DNA of 64,000 nucleotides from assembly GCF_000487995.2 (NCBI RefSeq), contig NZ_CP097562.1:1423001-1487000 (forward strand). Reading direction: 5' to 3'. This document shows positions 27,251-36,309 of this stretch, in pieces. Numbering within the stretch: position 1 is the first letter of the stretch; each line of letters opens with the position of its first letter. This DNA is from Mucispirillum schaedleri ASF457 (GTDB lineage: Bacteria; Chrysiogenota; Deferribacteres; Deferribacterales; Mucispirillaceae). A program made the translations under genes and the position numbers. The notes beneath the pieces were generated by a model. The model did not search any database. It was not told where the DNA came from and saw nothing but the letters and a program-made list of their open reading frames with translations.

Positions 27251-27257
27251 GGGGGGG
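27251..27257 (+). repeat. Poly-G tract (G7) at the RgpF-like ribosome site
   Basis: Seven G follow AAAGGATA and end 6 bases before the GTG start of the RgpF-like gene, so the tract is itself the ribosome-binding region. Length change would alter spacing, not frame. Confidence 0.75.
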
Positions 27258-27263
27258 TATGTA

Positions 27264-28181
27264 GTGAAACGAATTTGTCTTTTTGCTGGTTTTAATATTA
27301 ATGGTATAATAGAAGATTATGTTCTTTATTATTTGCAGGAACTTTCCAAAATATCAGATATATACTATTTAGCAGATAATAAAATAATGCCGAAAGAATT
27401 TGAAAAAATTACCCCTTATGTAAAAGGTGCTTATGGATATAAGCATGGCAAATATGATTTTGGTTCATGGCAGGAGTTAATAAATAAAATCAGCTGGGAA
27501 AAGATAGCAGAATATGATGAACTAATTTTAACAAATGACAGTGTCTTTGGTCCGTTGTATGATTTACAAGAGTTTATAGAAAGCATTGAAAAAGATAAAG
27601 AGTGGGATTTATGCGGCATAAATACTGCTTATGATTTCCATACATGGCATCTAAGCAGTTATTTTTTAGTTTTCAGAAAAAATGGATTTTTGTCAGAAAC
27701 ATTTAAAGAGCATATTAACTCTATAGAAAAAGAAAATTCTGTTAAAAAAGTGATAGAAAAATATGAAATAGGACTTTCAAAAAAAATGGTGGAAGCAGGG
27801 TTTAATGTTAAAAATGCAGTAAAATTTAGGAAAAATATATATATTTCATGGCGTAGTTTTTTTACTGCCGGTTCTCCATTGATTAAGCGTAAAATTTTTA
27901 ATGATGAATTATTTTTAATATGCAGAACATTGAACTGGGAAAGTTTTTTTAAAAAGCATACAAAGTATAATACTTCATTTCTTTATACCTATGTAAACCA
28001 GTTTAAAAGCAGGTTTAGAATATTCAGGCTGATAAACAATAAAATTTTCTGGCAGTATGCAGGTAAAGGAATAATTAAAATAATTTGGACAAAGGAAAGA
28101 AAACTAATTCGTCTATTTGGAATATATCTGCTTAATATTTATAACTATGACAGCAATAAAATCAAACTGGTGGAGTATTAA
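27264..28181 (+). CDS. Rhamnan synthesis F-like glycan protein
   Basis: A 305-aa protein of the RgpF family, found in rhamnose-glucose polysaccharide and LPS clusters. Recognisable parts are LFAGFNINGIIEDYVLYYL at the start, YKHGKYDFGSW near 55, LTNDSVFGPLYDL near 90 and the WDLCGINTAYDFHTWHLSSYFLVF core near 115-140. It is cytosolic and presumed to be a glycosyltransferase. The start is GTG behind a poly-G tract. It opens the run of glycan genes and is 3 bases from the next gene. Confidence 0.8.
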   Translation: MKRICLFAGFNINGIIEDYVLYYLQELSKISDIYYLADNKIMPKEFEKITPYVKGAYGYKHGKYDFGSWQELINKISWEKIAEYDELILTNDSVFGPLYDLQEFIESIEKDKEWDLCGINTAYDFHTWHLSSYFLVFRKNGFLSETFKEHINSIEKENSVKKVIEKYEIGLSKKMVEAGFNVKNAVKFRKNIYISWRSFFTAGSPLIKRKIFNDELFLICRTLNWESFFKKHTKYNTSFLYTYVNQFKSRFRIFRLINNKIFWQYAGKGIIKIIWTKERKLIRLFGIYLLNIYNYDSNKIKLVEY

Positions 28182-28184
28182 AGT

Positions 28185-28646
28185 ATGGATAACTGTAGAT
28201 TAATTGAGCTAACATCTCATGGAGATAACAGGGGAAGTTTAATAGCTCTTGAAAAAGAACATGATGTGCCTTTTGATATAAAAAGAGTATTTTATATTTA
28301 TGATACTAAAAGAGGAACACCAAGAGGTCAGCATGCAAATAAAAAATCAGAGCAGATGCTTATATGTGTAAGTGGTTCATGTAGAGTTAAAGTGGATAAC
28401 GGTAAAGGTATGCAGGAAGTTTATGAATTAAATACACCAGAACAGGCTCTTTATACTGGCACTATGCTTTGGCGGGAAATGTATGATTTTTCTGGAGGCT
28501 GTGTTTTAATGGTAATAGCAAGTGAATATTATAATCCAGAAGAATATATCAGGGATTATGATAAATATATAGAATTAGTAAATGGGGGGGGGGATATAGG
28601 TAAATGTATATTCATCCTCTTGCTGATGTTAAAAGTAAAAATATAG
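28185..28646 (+). CDS. dTDP-hexulose 3,4-ketoisomerase (FdtA/QdtA/WxcM-like cupin)
   Basis: A 153-aa cupin that moves the keto group of dTDP-4-keto-6-deoxyglucose from C4 to C3, the first step to dTDP-Fuc3NAc or dTDP-Qui3NAc. Family motifs are [27 protein letters not shown], the catalytic [11 protein letters not shown] (histidine pair region) and [10 protein letters not shown]. The fold is complete by about residue 133. A G10 tract (28584-28593) then adds a frame-dependent tail: at G10 it reads 16 residues past the start of the next gene, while a change of one base would stop it within 2 to 4 codons after the tract. FdtA and QdtA cannot be told apart by eye. Confidence 0.85.
   Translation: MDNCRLIELTSHGDNRGSLIALEKEHDVPFDIKRVFYIYDTKRGTPRGQHANKKSEQMLICVSGSCRVKVDNGKGMQEVYELNTPEQALYTGTMLWREMYDFSGGCVLMVIASEYYNPEEYIRDYDKYIELVNGGGDIGKCIFILLLMLKVKI
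28584..28593 (+). repeat. Poly-G tract (G10) at the ketoisomerase/acetyltransferase junction
   Basis: Ten G in the last codons of the ketoisomerase, 10 bases before the ATG of the acetyltransferase. At G11 or G8 the ketoisomerase would end at the TAA directly before that ATG; at G10 it overlaps the start instead. Length changes could therefore tune translational coupling. Confidence 0.85.
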
Positions 28647-29062
28647 GAAAAAATACAAAAATATGGCAGTTTTGCATTGTATTTGAAAATGCTGTAATTG
28701 GTGAAAACTGTAATATTTGTGCCCATGTTTTAATAGAAAATGATGTAGTTATAGGTGATAATGTTACAGTGAAAAGCGGAGTTCAGCTTTGGGATGGTAT
28801 CTGTATAGAAGATAATGTTTTCATAGGTCCAAATGTAACATTTACAAATGATTTATATCCCCGTTCAAAAAAATATCCTGAAAAATTTTTGCAGACAGTA
28901 GTAAAAAAAGGTGCATCAATTGGAGCAAATGCAACAATTCTTCCGGGGATAATAATTGGCGAAAATGCTATGATAGCAGCAGGAAGCATTGTTACAAAAG
29001 ATGTGCCGTCTGATACTTTATATAAAACAAACATAACTGTTGAAACTAGGAGCCTGATATGA
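28604..29062 (+). CDS. dTDP-3-amino-sugar N-acetyltransferase (hexapeptide repeat family)
   Basis: A 152-aa left-handed beta-helix acetyltransferase of the FdtC/QdtC/WbbJ type. Hexapeptide repeats run through most of the protein ([26 protein letters not shown], then [19 protein letters not shown]). The catalytic histidine region of relatives corresponds to [15 protein letters not shown]. With the ketoisomerase before it and the aminotransferase after it, it completes a cassette making a dTDP-3-acetamido-3,6-dideoxyhexose. The 29059 start overlaps its stop. The ATG follows ATAGG and the upstream G10 tract. Confidence 0.87.
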   Translation: MYIHPLADVKSKNIGKNTKIWQFCIVFENAVIGENCNICAHVLIENDVVIGDNVTVKSGVQLWDGICIEDNVFIGPNVTFTNDLYPRSKKYPEKFLQTVVKKGASIGANATILPGIIIGENAMIAAGSIVTKDVPSDTLYKTNITVETRSLI

Positions 29063-30138
29063 TTAAATTTTTAGATTTACACAAAATAAATGAAAGATAT
29101 AGAAAAGAAATAGATGAAAGAATAAAAAAAGTATTAGACAGCGGCTGGTATCTTTTAGGCAAAGAAAACGATGAGTTTTGCGATAATTTTGCAAAATTCT
29201 GCGGCACAAAATATGCTGTTGGTGTTGCAAACGGATTTGATGCATTAAGGCTTGCTGTTATGGGTTTAGGTTTTAAATATGGTGACGAAATACTTGTGCC
29301 GTCAAATACATATATTGCTTCTATACTTGCCATATCAGAATGCGGCTGCACTCCAGTTTTAGTTGAGCCTGATATTAATACATATAATATTAACCCTGCT
29401 TTAATAGAAGAGAAAATTACAGATAAAACAAAAGCAATAATGGTTGTTCATTTATATGGTCAAACTGCTGATGTATCAAATATTAAAAAAACAGCAGATA
29501 AATATAATTTAAAAATAATAGAAGATGCAGCACAGGCTCATGGAGCATGTCATAATGGTAAAAAGGCAGGTAATCTTGGCGATATTGCAGGCTTTTCATT
29601 TTATCCGGGTAAAAATTTAGGCTGTTTAGGTGATGGTGGTGCGGTTACTACAAATGATGAAGAACTTTATAATAAAGTGAAAGCATTGAGAAACTACGGC
29701 TCACATAAAAAATATGAAAATTTATATACAGGCTTAAATTCCCGATTAGATGAAATTCAAGCTGCAATATTAGATGTAAAACTTAAATATTTAAATGATG
29801 ATAATAATTATAGAAAAAAAATTGCAAAATATTATATAGAAAACATTAAAAATGATAAAATAATACTTCCAAACTACAGCGATGAACATGTTTATCATAT
29901 TTTTGCTGTCAAAACAGAAAAAAGGGATGATTTGCAAAATTATCTTAAAGAAAACAATATAGAAACATTAATACATTATCCTATTCCACCACATAAGCAG
30001 GTTTGTTATAAGGGAATACTGGGTGAAAGCTATTCTGTAAGTGAAGAAATACATAAAACAATTTTAAGCCTGCCAATCTCTCCAGTAATTAAAATGGAAG
30101 AAGCAGAATATGTAGTAAAAGTTTTAAACAATTATTAA
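29059..30138 (+). CDS. dTDP-3-keto-sugar aminotransferase (DegT/DnrJ/EryC1/StrS family)
   Basis: A 359-aa PLP enzyme of the FdtB/QdtB group, installing the 3-amino group from glutamate. It opens [13 protein letters not shown], has [13 protein letters not shown] near residue 55, EDAAQAHGA near 160 and the PLP lysine in [17 protein letters not shown] near 185. Its 4-base overlap with the acetyltransferase shows a coupled cassette. rmlA and rmlB, which supply the precursor, are not in the window. Confidence 0.92.
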   Translation: MIKFLDLHKINERYRKEIDERIKKVLDSGWYLLGKENDEFCDNFAKFCGTKYAVGVANGFDALRLAVMGLGFKYGDEILVPSNTYIASILAISECGCTPVLVEPDINTYNINPALIEEKITDKTKAIMVVHLYGQTADVSNIKKTADKYNLKIIEDAAQAHGACHNGKKAGNLGDIAGFSFYPGKNLGCLGDGGAVTTNDEELYNKVKALRNYGSHKKYENLYTGLNSRLDEIQAAILDVKLKYLNDDNNYRKKIAKYYIENIKNDKIILPNYSDEHVYHIFAVKTEKRDDLQNYLKENNIETLIHYPIPPHKQVCYKGILGESYSVSEEIHKTILSLPISPVIKMEEAEYVVKVLNNY

Positions 30139-30151
30139 ATGGTAAAAAAAA

Positions 30152-31201
30152 ATGAAAGATAATATAGAATTATCAGTAATAATACCTGTATATAATGCAG
30201 GAAAATATTTGAAACAGTGTATAGATAGCCTTGTAATGCAGTCTTTAAATGAAATGGAGATAATATTTGTAAATGACTGTTCTCCATGCAGCGATGATGA
30301 AGAGCTTATTAAAAATTATATGAAAAAAGATGGCAGAATAAAATATTACAAGCATGAGAAAAACAAAGGCACTGCCGGAGCAATTAATACAGGACTTGAA
30401 AATTGTGCTGGAAAATATATTACAATTGTAGGAAATGATGATTATCTGCTTGATAATAAATGCTATGAATATCTTGTTGATGTGGCAAATAAGAGCAATG
30501 CAGATGTAACAGGATTTGGTGCATATTCTTTTAATGACGGAAATGATAAGGAAAAAACACAGATATACAAAAATTCATACTATAAAAAAGCAAAGAAAGT
30601 TAACCCTGATTATTTCCCATCAGAAGTTACATGGAATAAGCTTTTTAAAACTGAAAGCATAAAAAAAAATAACCTTATATTTAATACAAATGCAAAATAT
30701 GAAGATATAGAGTTTTGGTATAGATATGTAATTACAGTAAATCCAGTTATGCTGTATATTGATAAAAATTACTATATGTATAGGCAGAGAGCAAATTCTG
30801 TGATGTCTACACCGTCAAATTATATTAAAAGATTTGATGTATATAAAATGATATATAATTTTATCAAAGAAAATAATAAAGAAAAAGAATACAGAAATAA
30901 TATTATCAAATGGCTTAATTATCCAGAACAGTATGAAAACTTTACTGATGAAATAAAAGATATATACAGACAGCAGACAATAGAATTTATGAAAGAAATA
31001 AATATAAATGCTGAAGAAATATTTAATACCCTTGATATGAGAATATTCAAACTGTTTTTTAGTAATAACTATATTGCAGATAAATACAGCGAAGTAATAG
31101 AAAATTATAAAGCAGTAAAATATAAATATACAAAAGTAAATATATTTTTCCATAAATTAAAAAGAGAAATAAAAAGAATTGCAGCAAAGTTTAGGGGATA
31201 A
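30152..31201 (+). CDS. Family 2 glycosyltransferase
   Basis: A 349-aa GT2 enzyme. It has the opening LSVIIPVYNAGKYLKQCIDSL, IIFVNDCSP, KGTAGAINTGLENCAGKYI and the NDDY acid motif near residue 93. Where close relatives read GGARN, this protein reads AGAIN, an unusual variant. The C-terminal half is lysine-rich and cytosolic, ending in an amphipathic basic helix that could touch the membrane. It follows the sugar cassette by 13 bases. There is no G tract. Donor and acceptor are unknown. Confidence 0.88.
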   Translation: MKDNIELSVIIPVYNAGKYLKQCIDSLVMQSLNEMEIIFVNDCSPCSDDEELIKNYMKKDGRIKYYKHEKNKGTAGAINTGLENCAGKYITIVGNDDYLLDNKCYEYLVDVANKSNADVTGFGAYSFNDGNDKEKTQIYKNSYYKKAKKVNPDYFPSEVTWNKLFKTESIKKNNLIFNTNAKYEDIEFWYRYVITVNPVMLYIDKNYYMYRQRANSVMSTPSNYIKRFDVYKMIYNFIKENNKEKEYRNNIIKWLNYPEQYENFTDEIKDIYRQQTIEFMKEININAEEIFNTLDMRIFKLFFSNNYIADKYSEVIENYKAVKYKYTKVNIFFHKLKREIKRIAAKFRG

Positions 31202-31209
31202 TATAAAAT

Positions 31210-32055
31210 ATGAAAATATCTGTAATAATGTTAACATACAACCATGGAAAATATATTGAAAAAGCAGTCCAAAGTGTATGTGCTCAGCAGGGCGATTTTC
31301 AGCTTGAAATTATAATTGGAGATGACTGTTCAACAGATAATACAGCAGAAGTCATAGATGAACTTGCAGCAAAACATAAAGAAATAAAAATATTCAGACC
31401 AGAAAAAAATATAGGAATGCATGCAAATTTGAAAAAATGCTTATCACTTGCAGAAGGTGACTATATATCCATGTGTGAGGGCGATGACTGGTATATAAGC
31501 CCATATAAACTGCAAATGCAGATGGAATTTCTTGAAAAAAATAAAGACTGTGTTATGTGCAGCCACAGTTATATAGAATATAATCAAAAAGAAGATAAAT
31601 ACAGCACAATCAACTATCAGCAGGATTACAATGGGGGGGGGATTTACTGTTTTGAACAGCTTGTAACAGAATACAAGTGGACAAATTTTACAACATATAT
31701 GTATAGAAAAGAAGTTATAAATAAACTGCCTGAATTTATCTGGGAATTAAATGGTGCAGATTACAGTTTTAATATGCACTGTGCTGTTTATGGAAACCTT
31801 GGTATAATAAAAGAGCCATTAAGTGTATACAGAGCAGGTATAGGGCAGTGGTCAAGTTTATCTCTTATAAAACAGCAGCAGGACACTCTGGATTTTGCTT
31901 ATATTTCCAAAGAGCATTTTCATAAATATTATAACGGAAAATATGATGACATATTTGATAAAAGAATTGAAAAATCAATTAAAAATTTAAAACGAGTTAA
32001 AGCAAAAGCATTTAAAAATAAAATAAGAAGATTTTTTAAAATAAAAGAAAAATAA
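31210..32055 (+). CDS. Family 2 glycosyltransferase with in-frame poly-G tract
   Basis: A 281-aa GT2 enzyme. Motifs are ISVIMLTYNHGKYIEKAVQSV, IIIGDDCSTDNTAEV and the donor-site CEGDDWYI near residue 95. A G9 tract at 31633-31641 encodes three glycines at residues 142-144 within the catalytic domain, just before YCFEQLV. As assembled the frame is open (ON). A gain or loss of one G would truncate the enzyme at about half length. The basic C-terminus is typical of membrane-associated GT2 enzymes. Confidence 0.88.
   Translation: MKISVIMLTYNHGKYIEKAVQSVCAQQGDFQLEIIIGDDCSTDNTAEVIDELAAKHKEIKIFRPEKNIGMHANLKKCLSLAEGDYISMCEGDDWYISPYKLQMQMEFLEKNKDCVMCSHSYIEYNQKEDKYSTINYQQDYNGGGIYCFEQLVTEYKWTNFTTYMYRKEVINKLPEFIWELNGADYSFNMHCAVYGNLGIIKEPLSVYRAGIGQWSSLSLIKQQQDTLDFAYISKEHFHKYYNGKYDDIFDKRIEKSIKNLKRVKAKAFKNKIRRFFKIKEK
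31633..31641 (+). repeat. Poly-G tract (G9) inside a GT2 gene
   Basis: Nine G exactly filling three glycine codons (codons 142-144). Present state is in frame. Confidence 0.9.
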
Positions 32056-32123
32056 GTATAATGTTACAGTATTTTTTTTAAAAAGACATTCTATAAAAAC
32101 AGCAAAACTAAGGGATAGATTAT

Positions 32124-33578
32124 ATGGTATTCAGCTCTTTTACATTCCTGATATTTTTTCTTCCATTTACACTTATTGTTTTATATTCAATACCACACAA
32201 GTATAGAAATACATTTCTACTAATTATGAGCTTAATATTTTATATGTGGAGCAGCCCTCAATATCTGCTTGTTATGATTGGTGTTATAATCATTAATTAT
32301 TTCGTAGGCATATATATAGATAAGTATGATAAGACTGGGGGGGGGCGAAGTGCCATATTAAAGAAAAAGACATTAATCATTGGAATAGCAGTAAATGTAT
32401 TAGTGCTTTTTATCTTTAAATATTTATCATTTACAATTAACAGCATAAGTGAAGCATTACAGGTCTTTGGATTTAATGGCTGGATATTTAAAAACATAGT
32501 GCTTCCTGTCGGTATATCTTTTTATATTTTCCAAAGTATATCTTATCTTGTAGATATTTACAGGAAAGAAGCACCAGTTCAAAAAAGCATAAAAAATTTA
32601 GCTCTATATATATCAATGTTTCCACAGCTTGTGGCAGGTCCTATTGTCAGGTATAACTCAATAGCACAAGATATTGAAAAGCAGAGAAATATATCCTTTG
32701 AAGTTTTTATACTTGGGCTTAAAATCTTTATAACAGGGCTTGCAAAAAAAGTATTAATAGCAAACCAAATGGCAGTAATTGCAGACACTATGTTTAGTCA
32801 GGATGCATCATATTTAACAGCTGTTAATGCATGGATTGGTGCGCTTGCATATACATGCCAGATTTATTTTGATTTTAGCGGGTATTCTGATATGGCAATA
32901 GGTCTTGGATTAATGATAGGTTTCAGATTTCCTATTAACTTTAACTATCCATATATTTCATACAGTATAACAGATTTCTGGCGTAGATGGCATATTTCCC
33001 TTTCAAGCTGGTTTAAAGATTATTTATATATCCCGCTTGGCGGAAACAGAGTAAAAGTTTCAAGAATGTATCTTAATTTGCTTATTGTGTTTATAATCAC
33101 AGGTATATGGCATGGAGCGAACTGGACATTTTTAGTATGGGGATTGTTTCACGGTTTCTTTTTAATTTTTGAAAAAATAACAGGCTTAAATAAACAAGAA
33201 AAATATAAACCAATTCGCTGGCTATTAACAATGTTGATAGTAATCACTGCATGGGTATTTTTCAGAGCAGATACTATATATGATGCTTTACAGTATATTA
33301 AAGCTATGTTTGGCTTAAACAGTAATGCACAAGAGCTTATTTCAAGCCAGTTATATTTAAGCAACCCTTTGTTTTACATCATTATGGCAGCAGGTATCGT
33401 TGGCTCAACTCCACTTGTAAAAAAATATTTTATGCAAAATATTGATATATCTAAGCCGTTAAATGTATCTAAAAGAGTTTTATATATACAGAATGCTGTT
33501 ATGGTAGTTCTTTTAGCAGCTGTTTATATTATGCTTGCAAATAATACATATAATCCGTTTATATATTTCAGGTTTTAG
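32124..33578 (+). CDS. MBOAT-family O-acyltransferase (AlgI-like)
   Basis: A 484-aa polytopic inner-membrane acyltransferase with about ten helices. It carries FWRRWHISLSSWFKDYLYIPLGGN near residue 288 and ITGIWHGANWTFLVWG near 330, which holds the catalytic histidine. It passes an acyl group, usually acetyl, across the membrane for a periplasmic partner. The AlgJ-like protein right after it is the expected partner. A G9 tract at 32337-32345 encodes glycines 72-74 in the loop after the first helices; it is in frame now, and one base lost or gained would abolish the protein. Confidence 0.93.
   Translation: MVFSSFTFLIFFLPFTLIVLYSIPHKYRNTFLLIMSLIFYMWSSPQYLLVMIGVIIINYFVGIYIDKYDKTGGGRSAILKKKTLIIGIAVNVLVLFIFKYLSFTINSISEALQVFGFNGWIFKNIVLPVGISFYIFQSISYLVDIYRKEAPVQKSIKNLALYISMFPQLVAGPIVRYNSIAQDIEKQRNISFEVFILGLKIFITGLAKKVLIANQMAVIADTMFSQDASYLTAVNAWIGALAYTCQIYFDFSGYSDMAIGLGLMIGFRFPINFNYPYISYSITDFWRRWHISLSSWFKDYLYIPLGGNRVKVSRMYLNLLIVFIITGIWHGANWTFLVWGLFHGFFLIFEKITGLNKQEKYKPIRWLLTMLIVITAWVFFRADTIYDALQYIKAMFGLNSNAQELISSQLYLSNPLFYIIMAAGIVGSTPLVKKYFMQNIDISKPLNVSKRVLYIQNAVMVVLLAAVYIMLANNTYNPFIYFRF
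32337..32345 (+). repeat. Poly-G tract (G9) inside the MBOAT gene
   Basis: Nine G forming three glycine codons (72-74). Present state is in frame. The position near the 5' end makes it an effective on/off switch. Confidence 0.9.
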
Positions 33579-33586
33579 GTAGAGAT

Positions 33587-34822
33587 ATGAAGAAGATAAG
33601 TTTATTGTTAATAATATGTTTTATAATAAATATTATAACTGTTTTTTCGCTGAATAAAGATTTAAACAGATTAGTCATAATATGTGTTTCTGTTTTAATT
33701 TATGCTGCTCTTTATATAATTCTTTTAAAAATACATAAAAAAACAAATCAAATTAATAATATTATTTTTTTTACTTTCCTAATTATAATAACTGCACAAG
33801 GCATTATTTCTTTTAATTATAAAAACACAGTAAGCAGTGGTGAAAACAGGGTGCTGGCATTACTGCCGTCAGTGAACCCGTTTCATGAAAATTTTGCAAA
33901 AAAAATGGATACATATATTAATGACAGGATAGGGCTGCGGGGTGAAGCGATAAAAATATACAGTTCAATTCCATATATGAATGATTATAATATCCAGAAT
34001 AAAGTGCTGAAAGGTGTAGATGGCTGGCTGTATTTAAATGATGGTAATAATTATTTATACTATCAGGGAGTAAAAAAATATAATAAAGAAAAATTAGAAG
34101 TGGTAAGAAATAGTATAGAAAAAAATATAGAGTTTTGCGAAAAAAATAATATTTCATTAATCACGATTATTCCGCCTGATAAAGCAACTATTTATCCAGA
34201 ATACTATAACAAATATATTAAAAAACTTTCAGGTAAAGAAAATTATATAATATTAAAAGAATATATTGAAAAAACATTTAAAGATAAAAAAATCATTGTG
34301 CCATATAATGAATTAACCAAAGCAAAAGAAAATTTATTATATTTTGTAAAAGATTCTCACTGGAATTCTTATGGTGCTTATACTGCATATAAGCTGTTAG
34401 AAAGCAGCATAAAAGAGATTTATCCATCATATAAAACAATAGATGCAGATGAAATTATTAAGTGTGATAGAAGCGATTATACTCATAATGATTTAGAAAA
34501 AATGCTTGGCATTATAAATATAACATCAAATACAGTGCAGGATATATGTCCAAAAGAAAAGGGCATATTAGATCTTAGGTATGAAAATGCACATCAAACA
34601 ATATGGTGGAAAAAATCATATGGCAGTAAGGAAGCTCCAAAAATACTTTTAATTCATGATTCTTTTATGGTAGAGCTTGCACCATTTATAGAAAAAGGTG
34701 CATCACAAATAGGCAGTATATGGACTTATGGTAATGATTTTAACAGTCTGTCAGATATTATTCTTTCTTTTAAACCAGATTTAATAATATGGGAGCGTGT
34801 TGAGCGGCTTTGGTTTGAATAA
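33587..34822 (+). CDS. AlgJ/AlgX-like SGNH O-acetyltransferase
   Basis: A 411-aa protein, probably the periplasmic acetyl-transfer partner of the MBOAT protein 8 bases upstream. Two N-terminal membrane helices occupy about residues 5-55. The SGNH-like domain follows: NDRIGLRGEAI near 110, GWLYLNDGNNY, SLITIIPPDKATIYPEY, the catalytic VKDSHWNSYGAYTAYK (Asp-His) near 255 and LIHDSFMVELAPF (nucleophile serine) near 360. The pair would O-acetylate a surface glycan. If the MBOAT partner is switched off, this enzyme would presumably lack its acetyl donor. Confidence 0.87.
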   Translation: MKKISLLLIICFIINIITVFSLNKDLNRLVIICVSVLIYAALYIILLKIHKKTNQINNIIFFTFLIIITAQGIISFNYKNTVSSGENRVLALLPSVNPFHENFAKKMDTYINDRIGLRGEAIKIYSSIPYMNDYNIQNKVLKGVDGWLYLNDGNNYLYYQGVKKYNKEKLEVVRNSIEKNIEFCEKNNISLITIIPPDKATIYPEYYNKYIKKLSGKENYIILKEYIEKTFKDKKIIVPYNELTKAKENLLYFVKDSHWNSYGAYTAYKLLESSIKEIYPSYKTIDADEIIKCDRSDYTHNDLEKMLGIINITSNTVQDICPKEKGILDLRYENAHQTIWWKKSYGSKEAPKILLIHDSFMVELAPFIEKGASQIGSIWTYGNDFNSLSDIILSFKPDLIIWERVERLWFE

Positions 34823-34920
34823 TATTTCTACAATTATTTTTAACAATAAACTATTGACAATTTTAGCACAATGGGACATTCTATATAGTATTAAGGAATT
34901 TTTTTCCGGAGGTCAATGCA

Positions 34921-35325
34921 ATGTCTAAAATAAGAGTATTAATCGCAAAACCAGGTCTTGATGGTCATGACAGAGGTGCAAAGGTTGTTGCCCGCTCATT
35001 AAGAGATGCTGGCTATGAAGTTATTTACACAGGTCTTCGTCAGACACCTGAAGCAATTGTTGCAACAGCTGTTCAGGAAGATGTTGATGCTATCGGCTTA
35101 TCTATCCTTTCAGGTGCTCATAACACAGTATTTCCTAGAATTATTGAGCTTTTAAAAGAGAAAGATGCATCTGATATAGTGGTATTTGGTGGTGGAGTTA
35201 TACCAGAAACTGATATTCCAGGTCTTTTAGAAGCTGGTGTTGCTCATATTTTTACACCGGGCACTCCAACTGATGAAACAGTTAAATTTTTAGAAGAAAA
35301 TGTTAAACCAAAAAGCATAGCATAA
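34921..35325 (+). CDS. Cobalamin-binding subunit of an acyl-CoA mutase
   Basis: A 134-aa B12-binding domain, as in the C-terminus of methylmalonyl-CoA mutase or the small subunit of split mutases. It shows [25 protein letters not shown], with the DxHxxG motif whose histidine ligates cobalt, then [10 protein letters not shown] and [11 protein letters not shown]. The catalytic TIM-barrel subunit is not encoded nearby. MeaB follows after a terminator-like hairpin. A TTGACA (34854) lies upstream but without a well-spaced -10. The 98-base upstream gap is too short for a cobalamin riboswitch. Confidence 0.92.
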   Translation: MSKIRVLIAKPGLDGHDRGAKVVARSLRDAGYEVIYTGLRQTPEAIVATAVQEDVDAIGLSILSGAHNTVFPRIIELLKEKDASDIVVFGGGVIPETDIPGLLEAGVAHIFTPGTPTDETVKFLEENVKPKSIA

Positions 35326-35350
35326 TAAGAAAATATTTTTAAATGTATAA

Positions 35351-35379
35351 GGGGGCATAAAAACTGCTCCCGTTTTTTT
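35351..35379 (+). terminator. Terminator-like hairpin before meaB
   Basis: GGGGGCA (35351-35357) pairs with TGCTCCC (35365-35371, one G-T pair), followed by G and seven T. It lies 15 bases before the meaB start, so it may limit read-through into meaB. Confidence 0.75.
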
Positions 35380-35393
35380 ATAAGGTGGTTTTT

Positions 35394-36308
35394 ATGAATG
35401 AATTTTGCAGTAAAGTATTTCGTGGAGATGTGCGTGCATCAGCAAGGCTTATGAGATTGGTTGATGACAGGGCAGAAGGTTATGAAGAGTATATGAAAGA
35501 AGTATGGAAACACACAGGTCATGCTCATATTATAGGTATAACTGGTGCACCGGGTGCTGGTAAATCTACCATGACAGATAAACTTATTGCAAAATACAGA
35601 AGTATGGGTAAAACAGTAGGTGTTGTAGCTATTGACCCTACAAGTCCATTTTCAGGCGGTGCTATACTTGGGGATAGGATAAGAATGGCAGACCATGCAA
35701 CAGATGAGGGTGTTTTTATCCGCAGTGTTGGAACAAGGGGGCATCTTGGTGGACTTTCTGTATCTACTATGGATATTGTTGCAGTAATGGATGCTATGGG
35801 AAAAGACATAGTTATTATTGAAACAGTTGGTGTCGGTCAGGATGAAGTAGAAATAGCAATGGTCGCAGATACCTGCATTGTAGTAACTGTTCCGGGGTTA
35901 GGTGATGACATACAGGCAATTAAAGCAGGTATTTTTGAGATAGCAGATATTTTTATTGTTAATAAGGCAGACAGAGAAGGTGTAGAAAGAACTGTTAAAG
36001 ATTTAGAAATAATGCTTGAAATGGTGCACCAAAGGACTACATGGAATGTGGAAGTGTTAAAAACAGTTGCTTCAAGAGATGAAGGAATAGATGATGTAGT
36101 AAATACAGTAATAAAGCATGCAGAATTTTTTGATAAAAATATTAAGCCAAAACGCATGGAAGACAGGCTTCTGCATGTGGCTTATGGAGTAGTCAGGGAA
36201 AAAATTGTTAAAGAAATATTTGCAGAAGATGAAATAAGAAAACTTCTGCAAAGCGGCTTTGACCCATATTCAGCAGTAGAAAAATTATGGGAAGCTAGAC
36301 AGCTGTAA
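35394..36308 (+). CDS. meaB: MeaB/ArgK-family mutase chaperone GTPase
   Basis: A 304-aa G3E GTPase that protects and reloads B12-dependent acyl-CoA mutases. The Walker A motif GAPGAGKSTMTDKL lies near residue 50. VVAIDPTSPFSGGAILGDRIRM and the switch FIRSVGTRGHLGGLS follow, with ETVGVGQDE near 145, a VNKADREG G4 motif near 190 and a C-terminal dimerisation arm. The ATG at 35394 is preferred because AAGGTGG precedes it; the in-frame GTG at 35385 lies in that site. Its neighbour is the cobalamin-binding mutase subunit. Confidence 0.95.
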   Translation: MNEFCSKVFRGDVRASARLMRLVDDRAEGYEEYMKEVWKHTGHAHIIGITGAPGAGKSTMTDKLIAKYRSMGKTVGVVAIDPTSPFSGGAILGDRIRMADHATDEGVFIRSVGTRGHLGGLSVSTMDIVAVMDAMGKDIVIIETVGVGQDEVEIAMVADTCIVVTVPGLGDDIQAIKAGIFEIADIFIVNKADREGVERTVKDLEIMLEMVHQRTTWNVEVLKTVASRDEGIDDVVNTVIKHAEFFDKNIKPKRMEDRLLHVAYGVVREKIVKEIFAEDEIRKLLQSGFDPYSAVEKLWEARQL

Positions 36309-36309
36309 T

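Noticed and set aside
34823-34920. Cobalamin riboswitch ahead of the B12-binding subunit
   Set aside because: Only 98 bases are available and no B12-box-like sequence is visible.
35351-35357. G5 run before meaB as a phase-variable tract
   Set aside because: It is the stem of a terminator-like hairpin and is too short.
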